Below, in pieces: positions 35,236-48,172 of a stretch of 64,000 bases of DNA. Positions within the stretch are counted from its first letter, which is position 1. Each line of letters starts with the position of its first letter. The notes beneath the pieces were generated by a model. The model was not told where the DNA came from. It worked only from the letters and a program-made list of their open reading frames with translations, and ran no database searches. The stretch is from Pseudorhodoferax sp047601025 (lineage in GTDB: Bacteria; Pseudomonadota; Gammaproteobacteria; Burkholderiales; Burkholderiaceae_C). Location of the stretch: contig NZ_JASGJZ010000001.1 in the NCBI RefSeq assembly GCF_047601025.1, positions 4,898,001-4,962,000 on the forward strand. The letters are read 5' to 3'. The translations under genes and the position numbers were made by a program.

Positions 35236-36765
35236 ATGCCGACCACCGCCTTCCAGCTCGACGTCCACCCGTTCACCGACCGCGGGCAGCGGGACTACCA
35301 GGAGGACTTCTTCTATACCGACCCGCCGGCCCGCGAGGGTGCGCCCTGGCTGGGCGCCGTGGCCGACGGCATGGGCGGACACGTCCGCGGCGACATCGCC
35401 AGCCGCAATGGCATCCTGGCGCTGAAGCAGGCCTTCGACGCCGCCCTCGCCGCCCGCCTGGGCACCGCCGAGGCGCTGGCCGAGGCGGCCACCAGCGGCC
35501 ACGAGGCGGTGCGGCTGGCGGCCCGCAACGCCAACGCGCAGGACAACATGGGCGCGACGGTGGCCGCCTTCGCGATCGACGAAAGGCGGCTGCACTGGTG
35601 CTCGGCCGGCGACTCGCGCATCTACCTGTGCCGCGCCGGCCAGATCGAGCAGCTCACGCGCGACTTCACGCTGGCCGAGGACATGCGCAGCGGCGTCCAG
35701 CAAGGCGCCTGGAGCGAGGCCGACATCCAGGCCAACCCGCAGCGCAACGCGCTGACCAGCTTCATGGGGACCGACCACTGGCGCCACCACGACGGCAGCC
35801 GCACGCTGGAGGTCGGCGACGTGGTGGTCGCCTGCTCGGACGGCGTGCACGGCAGCATCGGCGCCGAGGGCATCCGCGATGCCTGCGCCGGCGCCGATGC
35901 CCGGCTGATCGCGCAAGACATGCTGCAACGGGTGCTGGCGGCCGGCAAGCCGCACCAGGACAACAGCACCGCCATCGTGGTGCGGATCGCCGGGCTCAAG
36001 CCCGGCCATGCCCCGGCGCGGCCCGAGCCGCCGGCCGCGCCGGGCCGCTCCGCCGCCAAGTGGGCCGGCCTGGCCTGCGCGGCGGCCGCCCTCGTCACCG
36101 CTGGCGTGCTGCTGTACCGCGTCGAGCCGGCCGGCGTGGAGACGGCCGGCGATGCCGCCGCCCCGGCCGGTGCGCCAGGCATGCCCGCGCCCTCCGCGCC
36201 GCCCATGCCGGCGGCACCGGGGCCGGCGCTCCCGCCCGCACCGGAGCCGACGCCCATGCCTGCGCCGGTCCCGGCGGCAGCGCCCCTGGCGCCGGCAGCC
36301 TTGCGCCCGGCGAGTGCCGCGGCCGATCCAGGGCCGCAGGAGCGGGTGGAACGGGCCGTCGCCGACTTGCGCCGTGCGCTGCAGGACGCGGGACTCGCGC
36401 TGACGGCCGCCGAGCAGAACACGCTCAGGCAGATCGAGGCGAAACCCCGCGCCAAGGCCGCGGAAGCCGCTGCGCCGAAGGCGCCGGCCAAGGCCGCCGG
36501 CAACAAGAAGCCCGCGGAAAAAAAAACTTCGCCGGCCGCCGGCCCGGTAGCGCCGGTTCCGCCGGCCCCACCGACAGCAGCCAGCAGCGCCCCGGTACCG
36601 CCGCCGGCCGACACCGCCGCGACGAGGCCGCCGCCGCCGCCACCGCCGGCACCGGAGCCCGGCGCGCCACCCGTCCCTCCAGCGCCGCCCGCGCCGGCCG
36701 AGGCCACGCCATCCAAGGCCGCTAGCGTGCCGCCGGGGGAACTCGGCCCCACGACCGCGCCATGA
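35236..36765 (+). CDS. PP2C-type Ser/Thr phosphatase, membrane anchored
   Basis: A 509-residue protein. Residues 1-250 are a PP2C (PPM) catalytic domain with metal-binding motifs RGQRDYQEDFF, VADGMGGH, DNMGATVAAFAID, CSDGVHG and QDNSTAIVV, all intact. One membrane helix follows at about residues 275-296. The remaining 210 residues are Pro/Ala-rich with a helical Arg/Ala stretch and several poly-Pro runs, predicted to lie in the periplasm. By analogy with PppA it would reverse the phosphorylation made by the two neighbouring kinases. Fifteen bases separate it from the VWA gene. Confidence 0.92.
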   Translation: MPTTAFQLDVHPFTDRGQRDYQEDFFYTDPPAREGAPWLGAVADGMGGHVRGDIASRNGILALKQAFDAALAARLGTAEALAEAATSGHEAVRLAARNANAQDNMGATVAAFAIDERRLHWCSAGDSRIYLCRAGQIEQLTRDFTLAEDMRSGVQQGAWSEADIQANPQRNALTSFMGTDHWRHHDGSRTLEVGDVVVACSDGVHGSIGAEGIRDACAGADARLIAQDMLQRVLAAGKPHQDNSTAIVVRIAGLKPGHAPARPEPPAAPGRSAAKWAGLACAAAALVTAGVLLYRVEPAGVETAGDAAAPAGAPGMPAPSAPPMPAAPGPALPPAPEPTPMPAPVPAAAPLAPAALRPASAAADPGPQERVERAVADLRRALQDAGLALTAAEQNTLRQIEAKPRAKAAEAAAPKAPAKAAGNKKPAEKKTSPAAGPVAPVPPAPPTAASSAPVPPPADTAATRPPPPPPPAPEPGAPPVPPAPPAPAEATPSKAASVPPGELGPTTAP

Positions 36766-36777
36766 CCAGGCCGCCGC

Positions 36778-38466
36778 ATGCTCTGCCCCTTCTGCTTCGA
36801 CGACAAACCGGACACCGGCAGCTGTCCGGCGTGCCGCCGGGCCGAGGAAGACGCCCGCACGCGCGATGCGCGCTACCTGCCGTACCGGCACGCGCTGCGG
36901 CAGGGCCGCTACCGCATCGGCGCACCGCTGGGCCAGCCGGGCGGCTTCGGCGTGGTGTACCGCGCGCTGGACACGCAGCAGCACGCCGTCGTGGTCGTCA
37001 AGGAGTGCCTGCTGCTGCACAGCGGCCAGGTCACGCGGCCGCCGGGCCAGGCGGCGCTGCGGGTGGAGCCGGACTTCGAGCGCGACCACCGCAAGTGGCT
37101 GGCGCGCTTTCGCTGGGAGGCGCGGCTGATCCAGCAGTTCAAGAGCCCCCACATCGTGCGGGTGACGGACAAGTTCGAGGAGAACAACACGGCCTACTAC
37201 GTGATGCCGTTCGTGGAGGGCGAGGACCTGGGCGCGTACTGCGCGTCGCGCGGCGGCCGCCTGCCGGGCGACGAGGTGGCCCGCATCGCGCGCCAGCTGC
37301 TGGCCGCCCTGCAGGAGATCCACGGCAGGAACTTCGTGCACCGTGACATCAAGCCCTCCAACGTGATCATCACGCGGAACAAGCGCAAGCCGGTGCTGAT
37401 CGACTTCGGCGCGGCGCGCGACCACTTCGAGTCCACGCAGTCGCGCTCGCACATGAGCATGTTCACGCCCGCCTACGCGCCGATCGAGCAGGCGTACATG
37501 GCGCCCAACCAGGGGCCGTGGACCGATCTGTATTCGCTCGCCGCCACGCTGTACTTCTGCCTGGCCGGCACGCCGCCACCCAATGCCGTGGCACGCAGCA
37601 AGGCCCGCCCGCAAGAGCTGCTGCCCCCGCTGCGCACGGTGCGCCCCGACATCGATCCCGCGCTGGCGGCTGCCGTCGAGGCGGCGCTGGCGCTGATGCC
37701 CGGCGACCGCGTGCGGGACGCCGCGGCGATGGCGGCCATGCTGCCGCCGGAGCCGCCGGAGCCGCCCACGGCGCCCGCTCCACCGCTACCGGACACGCAG
37801 ACGCAGCCCGTCCGCCCGGCGCGCCCGGGGCACTGGCTGGCGCTGCTGCCGGCGCTCGCCATCGTCGGCCACGGGCTGGCCGGCGGGCGCGACTTCGGCA
37901 ACTACATCACCGGCTGGGCCGGGCTGGCGCTGCTGGCCAGCCTGGCGTTCTGGGCCTGGTGGCGGCAACGCCAGGGCCGTGGCCCGGAGATCACGGCCCC
38001 GCCGACGGTCCATCCCACGCTCCCGCCCGAGGCGCCCGACCCGCCCACGGGCGTGCCCCAAGGCGTCGAGACCCAAAGCGTCAAGACCCCAAGCGTCGAG
38101 ACCCACGGCGTCACGACCCACGGCGTCGAGATCACGCTGCACACCGCCGGCGCACAGCCCTTCGTGCACGTGCTCAAGCCGAACGAGAGCCTCACCATCG
38201 GCCGCACCGGCAAGTCCAACGTGGTGCTGGCCAACCCCTTGCTGTCGGGCCGGCACGCCGCGGTCTCGGTCGGGGCGGACGGCCGCTTCACGGTACAGGA
38301 CCTGGGTTCGCTGAACCACACCTACATCCGCCAGCCGGCGCCCGGCGGCGGCGCCAGCTGGCTCGTCATCGCCACGGCCAACGGCTGGCACGGCAGCTTC
38401 ATGCTGGGCCCGCCGCACGGCGGCGGCGTGCGGCTGGACATCCGGCAGGCGGAGGCCCGGCCATGA
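36778..38466 (+). CDS. Ser/Thr protein kinase with zinc ribbon, two TM helices and FHA
   Basis: A 562-residue protein. N-terminal CPFCFDDKPDTGSCPACRR is a four-cysteine zinc ribbon. The kinase domain (about residues 40-320) has GGFGVVYRAL, KECLL, HRDIKPSN (catalytic D190) and DFGAARD. Two membrane helices follow (WLALLPALAIVGHGLA and ITGWAGLALLASLAFWAW), then a linker with threefold KTPSVET-like repeats and a C-terminal FHA domain (LTIGRTGKSNVVLANPLLSG, RHAAVSV, LGSLNHTYI). The FHA domain may bind its own or the partner kinase's phosphothreonines. The stop overlaps the bridging mini-ORF by 4 nt. Confidence 0.92.
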   Translation: MLCPFCFDDKPDTGSCPACRRAEEDARTRDARYLPYRHALRQGRYRIGAPLGQPGGFGVVYRALDTQQHAVVVVKECLLLHSGQVTRPPGQAALRVEPDFERDHRKWLARFRWEARLIQQFKSPHIVRVTDKFEENNTAYYVMPFVEGEDLGAYCASRGGRLPGDEVARIARQLLAALQEIHGRNFVHRDIKPSNVIITRNKRKPVLIDFGAARDHFESTQSRSHMSMFTPAYAPIEQAYMAPNQGPWTDLYSLAATLYFCLAGTPPPNAVARSKARPQELLPPLRTVRPDIDPALAAAVEAALALMPGDRVRDAAAMAAMLPPEPPEPPTAPAPPLPDTQTQPVRPARPGHWLALLPALAIVGHGLAGGRDFGNYITGWAGLALLASLAFWAWWRQRQGRGPEITAPPTVHPTLPPEAPDPPTGVPQGVETQSVKTPSVETHGVTTHGVEITLHTAGAQPFVHVLKPNESLTIGRTGKSNVVLANPLLSGRHAAVSVGADGRFTVQDLGSLNHTYIRQPAPGGGASWLVIATANGWHGSFMLGPPHGGGVRLDIRQAEARP

Positions 38467-38527
38467 GCACCGCCCGGCCGCCCCAAGGTGCTCGCACCGC
38501 AGCCCGGACGGGCGAAGGTAGTCCACA

Positions 38528-38531
<4 letters not shown>
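38463..38531 (+). CDS. 22-codon bridging mini-ORF between the two kinase genes
   Basis: Starts at an ATG overlapping the first kinase's stop (ATGA, 38463-38466) and stops at a TGA overlapping the GTG start of the second kinase (GTGA, 38528-38531). The peptide core ARPPQGARTAARTGEGSP is nearly the same as the repeat unit of the bridging ORF at 21517-21846. A frame that fits both neighbours exactly, in two places, is unlikely by chance and suggests a translational-coupling cassette. A stable peptide is not implied. Confidence 0.5.
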
Positions 38532-40341
<1,810 letters not shown>

Positions 40342-40345
<4 letters not shown>

Positions 40346-40923
40346 AACGTCTGGCCGTCTTCGCCGCCCTGGAACTGGCATCGCAGCTGGCCCAGGCGCA
40401 GTTCCTGGCGGGCCTGGCCGCCCCCGAGCGGGCGGTCGTCAACGAGCCCGTGCGCATCGAGGTGCAGCTCCTGGTCACGGGGTCCACCGTCGGCTGCAAC
40501 CTGCACGTCGCCTTCGGCGACGGCGAGGCCGTGGAACGCCGCCTCGACCGCAATCCGTTCGTGCTGACCAAGCGCTACGGCGCGGCCGGCCACTACACCA
40601 TCGAGGCTTCCGGCGCGCTCTACGTCCACGGCGAATGGCCCGGCCTGCCCTGCCTCGGCCCGTCCAAGTCCGTGCGGCTGCAGGTGGTCGACCGCCACCC
40701 GCCACCGCCGCACCCGGCCGCACCACCGCCGCCTGCACCACCACCACCGGCCCCGCCACCGCCTGCATCACCACCGCCCGCTCCGCCGCCGCCCAAGCCG
40801 CCGGCGGCATCGCCCAAGCCACCGCCACCGCCACCGCCACCAGCACCAGCACCAGCACCAGCACCAGCACCAGCACCAGCACCAGCACCAGCATCCGACG
40901 AAACGTTGAAGGTCTTCAAGTGA
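40342..40923 (+). CDS. Secreted PKD-like protein with proline-rich tail
   Basis: A 193-residue protein with a short signal peptide (LAVFAALELASQLAQAQ) and a compact beta-sandwich with two cysteines. VHVAFGDGEAVERR-like sequence and LTKRYGAAGHYTIEASGALY recall the FGDG...YxxxGxYxV pattern of PKD domains. The C-terminal 70 residues are almost only Pro and Ala, ending in a (PA)9 tract from a hexamer repeat and the short tail SDETLKVFK. Last gene of the module; its ATG overlaps the kinase stop by 4 nt. A periplasmic binding or spacer role is plausible; function unknown. Confidence 0.75.
40840..40893. repeat. Hexanucleotide microsatellite (CCAGCA)9
   Basis: Nine perfect 6-bp units in the 3' end of the proline-rich protein gene encode (Pro-Ala)9. 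Third hexamer array in the same locus. Confidence 0.95.
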
Positions 40924-41047
40924 GGTCCACCTGCGGTTCGGTCCGCCGCGGCGACGGCAGGTCCCGGCCTGGCCGTCTAGGAAATCGCCGCCGCGGCCGA
41001 TGTGCGATCATCGCGGGTTTTCTTCCACCGTCCGATCAGGAGCAGAC

Positions 41048-41218
41048 ATGGGCAACAAAATCGTCACCGAAGCCGACCGCAAGGCCACTCCCGCACCCGC
41101 GCCCGCCGGCGGCCTGACGGTGCGCCGCGCAGGCGGCGGCCAGCGCATCAGCCGCGAGCGCGGCGTGGCCACGCGCAGCAAGAAGAACCCCGGCAAGCGC
41201 TCGCACAAGGGCGGTTGA
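41048..41218 (+). CDS. Small basic hypothetical protein (56 aa)
   Basis: A 56-residue Lys/Arg/Gly-rich protein: MGNKIVTEADRKATPAP, then a proline/alanine stretch and the basic end RSKKNPGKRSHKGG. An AGGAGC ribosome site lies 7 nt upstream and it has its own spacing from neighbours (124 bp before, 32 bp after), so it is probably real. The basic composition would suit nucleic-acid binding, but I recognise no family. Confidence 0.6.
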   Translation: MGNKIVTEADRKATPAPAPAGGLTVRRAGGGQRISRERGVATRSKKNPGKRSHKGG

Positions 41219-41250
41219 GGACGGCGCGCGGCGGCCCACGATCGTCGGCC

Positions 41251-42147
41251 ATGGCCACGCAGTACGACATCCTCCACACCACCACCTACCGCTACCACCA
41301 GCCGGTGCGCTTCGGCCTGCACCGGGTGATGTTCCGCCCGCGCGACAGCCACGACCTGCGCGTGCTGGCCACGGACCTGCAGGTCAGCCCGCAGGCCACG
41401 GTGCGGCTGATCCAGGACCCGCACTCCAACTCCTTGGCCCTGGTGCAGCCCGAGGGCGAGGCGGACGAGCTGACCATCGTCTGCGCGTTCACGGTCGAGC
41501 ACGTGCCCTCCACCGGCGACCTGCTGGCGCTGGACCCGCCGGCCGAGTTCCTGCCCTTCGCCTACTCCCTGCAGGACCGGCTGGACCTGGAGCACTACCT
41601 GCGCCCGCACCACGAGGACCCGGAGGGCGTGCTGCTGCGCTGGGCGCACCAGTTCCTGCACAGCGACGCGCCCAACAGCACGCGCGAGACGCTCCGGCGC
41701 ATGAGCGCGCACATCCACACGCAGTTCACCTACCAGTCGCGCGACGAGGAAGGCACGCAGACGCCGCTGCAGACGCTGGCCGCCGGCGGCGGCAGCTGCC
41801 GCGACTACGCGCTGCTGATGATGGAGGCCGTGCGCCGCCTGGGCATCGCCACGCGCTTCGTCTCCGGCTACCTGTACGACCCGGCGCTGGACGCCCCGGG
41901 CCAGCAGAGCGGGGACAGCATCGTCGGCGCCGGTGCCACGCACGCCTGGCTGCAGGCCTACCTGCCGGGCGCCGGCTGGGTCGCCTTCGACCCGACCAAC
42001 GACCTGATGGGCAGCGGCCACCTGCTGCGCGTGGGCGTGGCGCGCGACCCGGCGCTGGCGCCGCCAATCGCCGGCAGCTGGTTCGGCGAGCCGGACGCCT
42101 ACGCCGGCATGGACGTGGCGGTCAAGGTCACCCGCCGCCAGGGCTGA
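41251..42147 (+). CDS. Transglutaminase-like family protein
   Basis: A 298-residue protein. The N-terminal ILHTTTYRYHQPVRFGLHRV (bacterial transglutaminase-like N-terminal region) leads to a core domain with GGGSCRDYALLMMEAVRRLG (catalytic Cys), GAGATHAWLQAYLPGAGWVA (His) and FDPTNDL (Asp), a complete papain-like triad. Such proteins are predicted cysteine proteases or amidases; in some genomes they cluster with circularly permuted ATP-grasp proteins, which are absent here. No signal peptide. Converges on the PiuC gene. Confidence 0.9.
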   Translation: MATQYDILHTTTYRYHQPVRFGLHRVMFRPRDSHDLRVLATDLQVSPQATVRLIQDPHSNSLALVQPEGEADELTIVCAFTVEHVPSTGDLLALDPPAEFLPFAYSLQDRLDLEHYLRPHHEDPEGVLLRWAHQFLHSDAPNSTRETLRRMSAHIHTQFTYQSRDEEGTQTPLQTLAAGGGSCRDYALLMMEAVRRLGIATRFVSGYLYDPALDAPGQQSGDSIVGAGATHAWLQAYLPGAGWVAFDPTNDLMGSGHLLRVGVARDPALAPPIAGSWFGEPDAYAGMDVAVKVTRRQG

Positions 42148-42179
42148 CCGGCGGCGCGGCCGGCCTCGCCCTCTCTCCC

Positions 42180-42860
42180 CTACAGCTCGGACGCCGACCG
42201 CAGGAGGTTGTGGTAGGTGTTCGTGAGCGACAGCACCGCCGGATGCGTGTCCGGCAGCAGCGCGCGGATCTGCACGATGGCCATGTCCAGCTCGTGCAGG
42301 ATGGCGCGCTGCTCGTGCGACCGGACGACCGACTGCGTCCAGAAGAACGCCGCCCAGCGCGAGCCGCGCGTGACCGGGTTGACGCTGTGCACGCAGTTGG
42401 TCGGATAGACCAGCAGGTCGCCCGCGTCCAGCTTGAAGGCCTGGGTCTGGTGCAGCTGGTGCATGACCAGCTCGCCGCCGTCGTACTCGGCCGGGTCGGT
42501 GAGGAACAGCGTGGACGACAGGTCGCCCCGCATGCGCGGCGCGCCCGGCACGCCGTGGATGGCGCCGTCCACGTGCGCGCCGTAGTGCATGCCCGTGTCG
42601 TAGCGGTTGAACATCGGCGGGCGCACGCGCAGCGGGATCGCCAGCGAGTTGAACAGCGGGCTGCGCCCGAGCGCGCGCAGGATCAGCTCGCCCAGCTGCT
42701 CGAACTCGGGCGAGTCCATGGCGACCTGCAGGTTGCGCTTGACCTCGCGGGCCTGCTCGCCGGCGGAGCCCTTGCCGTCGACCCAGGCCGAGGCCTCGAG
42801 TACCTGGCGGCAGTGGGCCACCTCCTCGCGGGTCAGCACCTGCGGTATCTGGACGATCAT
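42180..42860 (-). CDS. piuC: Fe2+-dependent PKHD-type hydroxylase PiuC
   Basis: A 226-residue 2-oxoglutarate/Fe(II)-dependent dioxygenase of the PiuC/YbiX family. The iron triad HxD (H96, D98 in GAHVDGAI) and H158 (CVHSVNP) and the 2-oxoglutarate-binding arginine (VTRGSRWAAFFWTQS) are visible; full length for the family. PiuC genes are usually paired with catecholate siderophore receptors (Fiu/PiuA), exactly as here: the receptor gene is 67 bp upstream on the same strand. Expected to be induced in iron starvation; the physiological substrate is unknown. Confidence 0.94.
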   Translation of the reverse strand: MIVQIPQVLTREEVAHCRQVLEASAWVDGKGSAGEQAREVKRNLQVAMDSPEFEQLGELILRALGRSPLFNSLAIPLRVRPPMFNRYDTGMHYGAHVDGAIHGVPGAPRMRGDLSSTLFLTDPAEYDGGELVMHQLHQTQAFKLDAGDLLVYPTNCVHSVNPVTRGSRWAAFFWTQSVVRSHEQRAILHELDMAIVQIRALLPDTHPAVLSLTNTYHNLLRSASEL

Positions 42861-42927
42861 GGTCGGTCTGCGGAAATCCAGGGAAACCGGGCGGCGGCCC
42901 GCCCGGGCCGGCCGCCGCCCGCGGGCG

Positions 42928-45285
42928 TCAGAACGCCACCCGGGCGCTCAGGACGAAGGTGCGCCCCGCCGCCGGGATCAGGCGGGCCGAGTCCGCGTTG
43001 GGGCCGGCGAAGAAGGCATCGTAGTTCACGCGGTTGGCCAGGTTGTAGCCGTTGAGCGCGAAGCGCAGGTTCTTGTACTCGTAGGCCACCATGGCGTCGT
43101 ACGACAGGTTGTGCGGCACCGCGGCCATCTTGTCGTCGCGGGCGTACATGCTGCCGCGGTAGGTCAGGCCGCCGCCGATCGTCAGGCGGCCGGGCAGGCC
43201 CGCGGCCAGCACCGGCGTCAGGTCGTAGCTCGTCCACAGCGACACAGCATGGCGCGGCACGCCCTGCACCGGGTTGCCGATGTTGCCCGCGCTGGCGCCC
43301 GCGGCATCGGTGATCTTGCTGCGCAGGTAGGTGTAGTTCAGGTTCGCGCTCCACTCGCGCGTGATCTGCCCGGCGACGCCCAGCTCCAGCCCGGTGTAAC
43401 GCTCCTTGTTGCCGGTGGACACCAGGCCGCCCGAGCCGTCGTCGTAGTAGGTGTTGTTCTTCTCGGTGCGGAAGATGGCGCCGGACAGGCCGAGCCGCTC
43501 GTCCAGCAGGCTGAGCTTGCCACCCAGCTCCAGCGTCCTGGTCTTCTCGGGATCGAGGCTGCGCAGCGCGTTGCCCGAGGCGCCGGTGTTGCCGGCGCCC
43601 AGCGGGTCGTAGTCCCCCGAGATCGAGCCGGCCCAGGGCGGCGACGAAGCCCAGCCGTAGGACAGGTAGTAGGTCTGCTGCTGGCTGGGCTCCCACATCA
43701 GGCTCAGGCGCGGGCTGATGAAGCGCGAGATCGTGTTCACGTCGCCCGACACCGCGCCGTTCCTCAGCGTCGAAATCCGGGAGGACTGCTTGTAGTAGTC
43801 CCAGCGCAGCGACCCCAGCAGCGACCACTGCGGCGTGAAATGCACGTGGTCGCTGGCGAAGAACGCGATGTCGGTCAGGCTGGCATCGCGCACGTTGTCG
43901 TTGCCGTTGGGGTTGATGGCGACGATGAAGCTGTCGGAAGCGTGGTTCGGATGGCGCAGCGTGCCCTTGTTCAGCGCGGACGTCGTGCCCGACATGTCCG
44001 GCTTCATCAGCGCGTAGGCCTGCCGGTGGTCCTTCTGGCGGGCGATGTCCACGCCCAGCCGCGCGTCGTGCTGGAGGCCGCCGGTCTCGAACGCGGTGGC
44101 CAGGGTCGTCACGTTCTGCACGCCCCAGGAGCGCTGGGTATAGTGCGGATCGCCGCCGTTGGCCACCGGCCCGTCGCCCTGGGTGAAGAAGGGCGTCATG
44201 CACGCGGCCTGGCTGCACACCGGCGTCATCACGCCGAACCGGCGCTCGTAGTAGCCCAGCCGGGTCTCGTTGCTGAGGGTGGTCTTCTCGCTCAGCCGGT
44301 GCTTGAAGATCGAGGTCAGGATGTCCGCATCGGTGCGGTCCTGGTCGTTGTCCTTGCCGTAGTAGATGGAGCGGCTCACGCCGAAATCCTGGATGGGCCG
44401 GCGCACGTCCCTGGCGGTGCGGCCGATCATCGGCTGGCCGAAGTCCGGCGTGCGGTCGTTGGACTGGTGCATGTAGTTCAGGTGCCAGTTCGTGGCCGTG
44501 CCCAGGCCCAGGCCCAGCGACGCGGCCAGGCCCCAGCGGTCGGATTCGACGCCGTCTCGGTCGACGATCTTCTGGTCCTGCCGCATGGCGTTGATGCGCA
44601 GCGCGGTGGTCTCGTTCAGCTGGCGGTTGACGTCCAGGGTCTGCCGGTTCATCGGGCCGTTGCCCAGCATCGCCTCGACGCTGCCGTCGTTGCCCAGGTG
44701 GGCGCGCTTGGTCTCGCTGTTGATCGCGCCGCCGGTGGAGCCCATGCCGAAGTTCTCGGACGACGGGCCCTTGAGCACCTCGACCTGCTCGGTGTTGAAG
44801 GTGTCGCGCACGTAGACGCCGAAGTCGCGCAGCCCGTCCAGGTAGGCATCGTTGCGACCCGAAGCGCCGCGGATGCGGAACTGGTCGCCGTTGGCGCCGC
44901 CGCGGGCCTCGCCGATGGTCACCGTGATGCCCGGCACGTTGCGCAGCGCCTGCTCCAGCGTCGTTACCTGCTGCTGTTGCAGCACTTCCTGCGGCACCAC
45001 GTTGACGACCTGCGGAATGTCCTGCACCGGTCCCTGGATGCGCGCCACGCCGCTGCTGGATTGCAGGGTATTGGTCTCGACGCGCGAGCCGGTGACGCGC
45101 ACGGTGGGCAGCGTGGTGGCCTCGCCCTGGGCGGGTTTCGCCTCGGGCGCGGCCTGCGCCTGGGCGGCGTGCATCGGCAGCGCCAGGCTCCCGGCGGCCA
45201 GCAGCAGCTGCGCGGCCAGGGACGTGGAATGCGGACGGGACGGGACGGCCGCGCCGTGCGGCGCAGCGGAAGACAAGGACTGCAT
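42928..45285 (-). CDS. TonB-dependent siderophore receptor (Fiu/PiuA-like)
   Basis: A 785-residue outer-membrane receptor: signal peptide to about residue 44, TonB-box region TTLPTVRVTGSR, plug domain with VPQEVLQQQQVTTLEQALRN, FRIRGASGRNDAYLDGLRDF, VEVLKGPSSENFGMGSTGGA, and a beta barrel ending in phenylalanine (FVLSARVAF), as required for barrel assembly. With piuC downstream, a catecholate-type ferric siderophore is the likely ligand. The ATG at 45285 precedes the signal peptide; the longer frame upstream is non-conserved. A Fur-like site lies about 105 bp upstream. Confidence 0.93.
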   Translation of the reverse strand: MQSLSSAAPHGAAVPSRPHSTSLAAQLLLAAGSLALPMHAAQAQAAPEAKPAQGEATTLPTVRVTGSRVETNTLQSSSGVARIQGPVQDIPQVVNVVPQEVLQQQQVTTLEQALRNVPGITVTIGEARGGANGDQFRIRGASGRNDAYLDGLRDFGVYVRDTFNTEQVEVLKGPSSENFGMGSTGGAINSETKRAHLGNDGSVEAMLGNGPMNRQTLDVNRQLNETTALRINAMRQDQKIVDRDGVESDRWGLAASLGLGLGTATNWHLNYMHQSNDRTPDFGQPMIGRTARDVRRPIQDFGVSRSIYYGKDNDQDRTDADILTSIFKHRLSEKTTLSNETRLGYYERRFGVMTPVCSQAACMTPFFTQGDGPVANGGDPHYTQRSWGVQNVTTLATAFETGGLQHDARLGVDIARQKDHRQAYALMKPDMSGTTSALNKGTLRHPNHASDSFIVAINPNGNDNVRDASLTDIAFFASDHVHFTPQWSLLGSLRWDYYKQSSRISTLRNGAVSGDVNTISRFISPRLSLMWEPSQQQTYYLSYGWASSPPWAGSISGDYDPLGAGNTGASGNALRSLDPEKTRTLELGGKLSLLDERLGLSGAIFRTEKNNTYYDDGSGGLVSTGNKERYTGLELGVAGQITREWSANLNYTYLRSKITDAAGASAGNIGNPVQGVPRHAVSLWTSYDLTPVLAAGLPGRLTIGGGLTYRGSMYARDDKMAAVPHNLSYDAMVAYEYKNLRFALNGYNLANRVNYDAFFAGPNADSARLIPAAGRTFVLSARVAF

Positions 45286-45389
45286 AGGTCGGGCAAAGGA
45301 ATGGGTCGGACCCCATGGCGGCGACGCGGCGCTGCCGCGCCCGCCACGGGATGCGGCGGGCCCCGTGGCGCCCCGATGAAGACGCCAGA

Positions 45390-45408
45390 CTGAATGAGAA
45401 CCACTCGC
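45390..45408. promoter_or_regulatory. Fur-box-like site upstream of siderophore receptor
   Basis: AATGAGAACCACT matches 10 of 13 core bases of AATGATAATCATT, about 11 of 19 over the full box. It lies 105-123 bp upstream of the receptor start, consistent with iron repression of the receptor-piuC operon. Confidence 0.45.
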
Positions 45409-45432
45409 GGTTCCAGACTGTAGGTTTCCAGG

Positions 45433-45454
45433 AGTAGTACGGTCAAGTACTACT
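45433..45454. promoter_or_regulatory. Perfect inverted repeat upstream of receptor gene
   Basis: AGTAGTAC - GGTCAA - GTACTACT, an 8-bp perfect dyad with 6-bp spacer, 148 bp upstream of the receptor start. Candidate operator (for example for a second iron or siderophore-responsive regulator) or RNA hairpin. No regulator gene is adjacent. Confidence 0.4.
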
Positions 45455-45505
45455 GCCGGAACCGAACGGATCTCCGATCTCTCCTGTTCCTCCAATACAA
45501 CACCC

Positions 45506-45538
45506 GGGAAAGAGTAGCTGCTGGAAAAGCTACTTCCC
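45506..45538 (-). terminator. Possible stem-loop terminator after ygiQ
   Basis: AGTAGCT (45513-45519) pairs with AGCTACT (45528-45534), and the flanking GGGAA / TTCCC extend the stem around a 3-nt bulge. It lies 75-107 bp past the ygiQ stop in its reading direction. There is no U-run, so rho-independent termination is doubtful. Confidence 0.35.
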
Positions 45539-45612
45539 GTGGAGTTGGCAGGCGTACGGAAGCGGCGCTGCGGCCGGTGACCCGGCCGCGCGCAGCGTCG
45601 ATGCGGGGCTGT

Positions 45613-47940
<2,328 letters not shown>

Positions 47941-48172
47941 CGGGGGGCGGCGTCCTCGGGGCGGGACGGCCGGCTGCGGGGCGGGAAGGGGCCGATTCTA
48001 GGTCGGCCGGGCCGCGCCGGCATGCCACGGGGGGCTGTGCTACAACGGCCGCATGCGATCCGTCCCGCCAGCAGCCCCTGCGCATTCCCCCGGCGCCCCG
48101 CAGGCCCTCCTGCAGCGCGCCTGCCGCCGCCCTCCCCGCGCGGCGGCGCCGCCGGCTGCCGGCTGAGCCGCC

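Noticed and set aside
33538..37614. A 1358-codon minus-strand open frame across VWA, PP2C and kinase genes
   Set aside because: Antisense to clearly recognised genes; composition (Arg/Gly/His/Gln) is that of a shadow frame.
42928..45495. Longer start for the siderophore receptor (855 codons)
   Set aside because: The extra 70 residues are not a signal peptide, run over the Fur-like site and inverted repeats, and the ATG at 45285 directly precedes a proper export signal.
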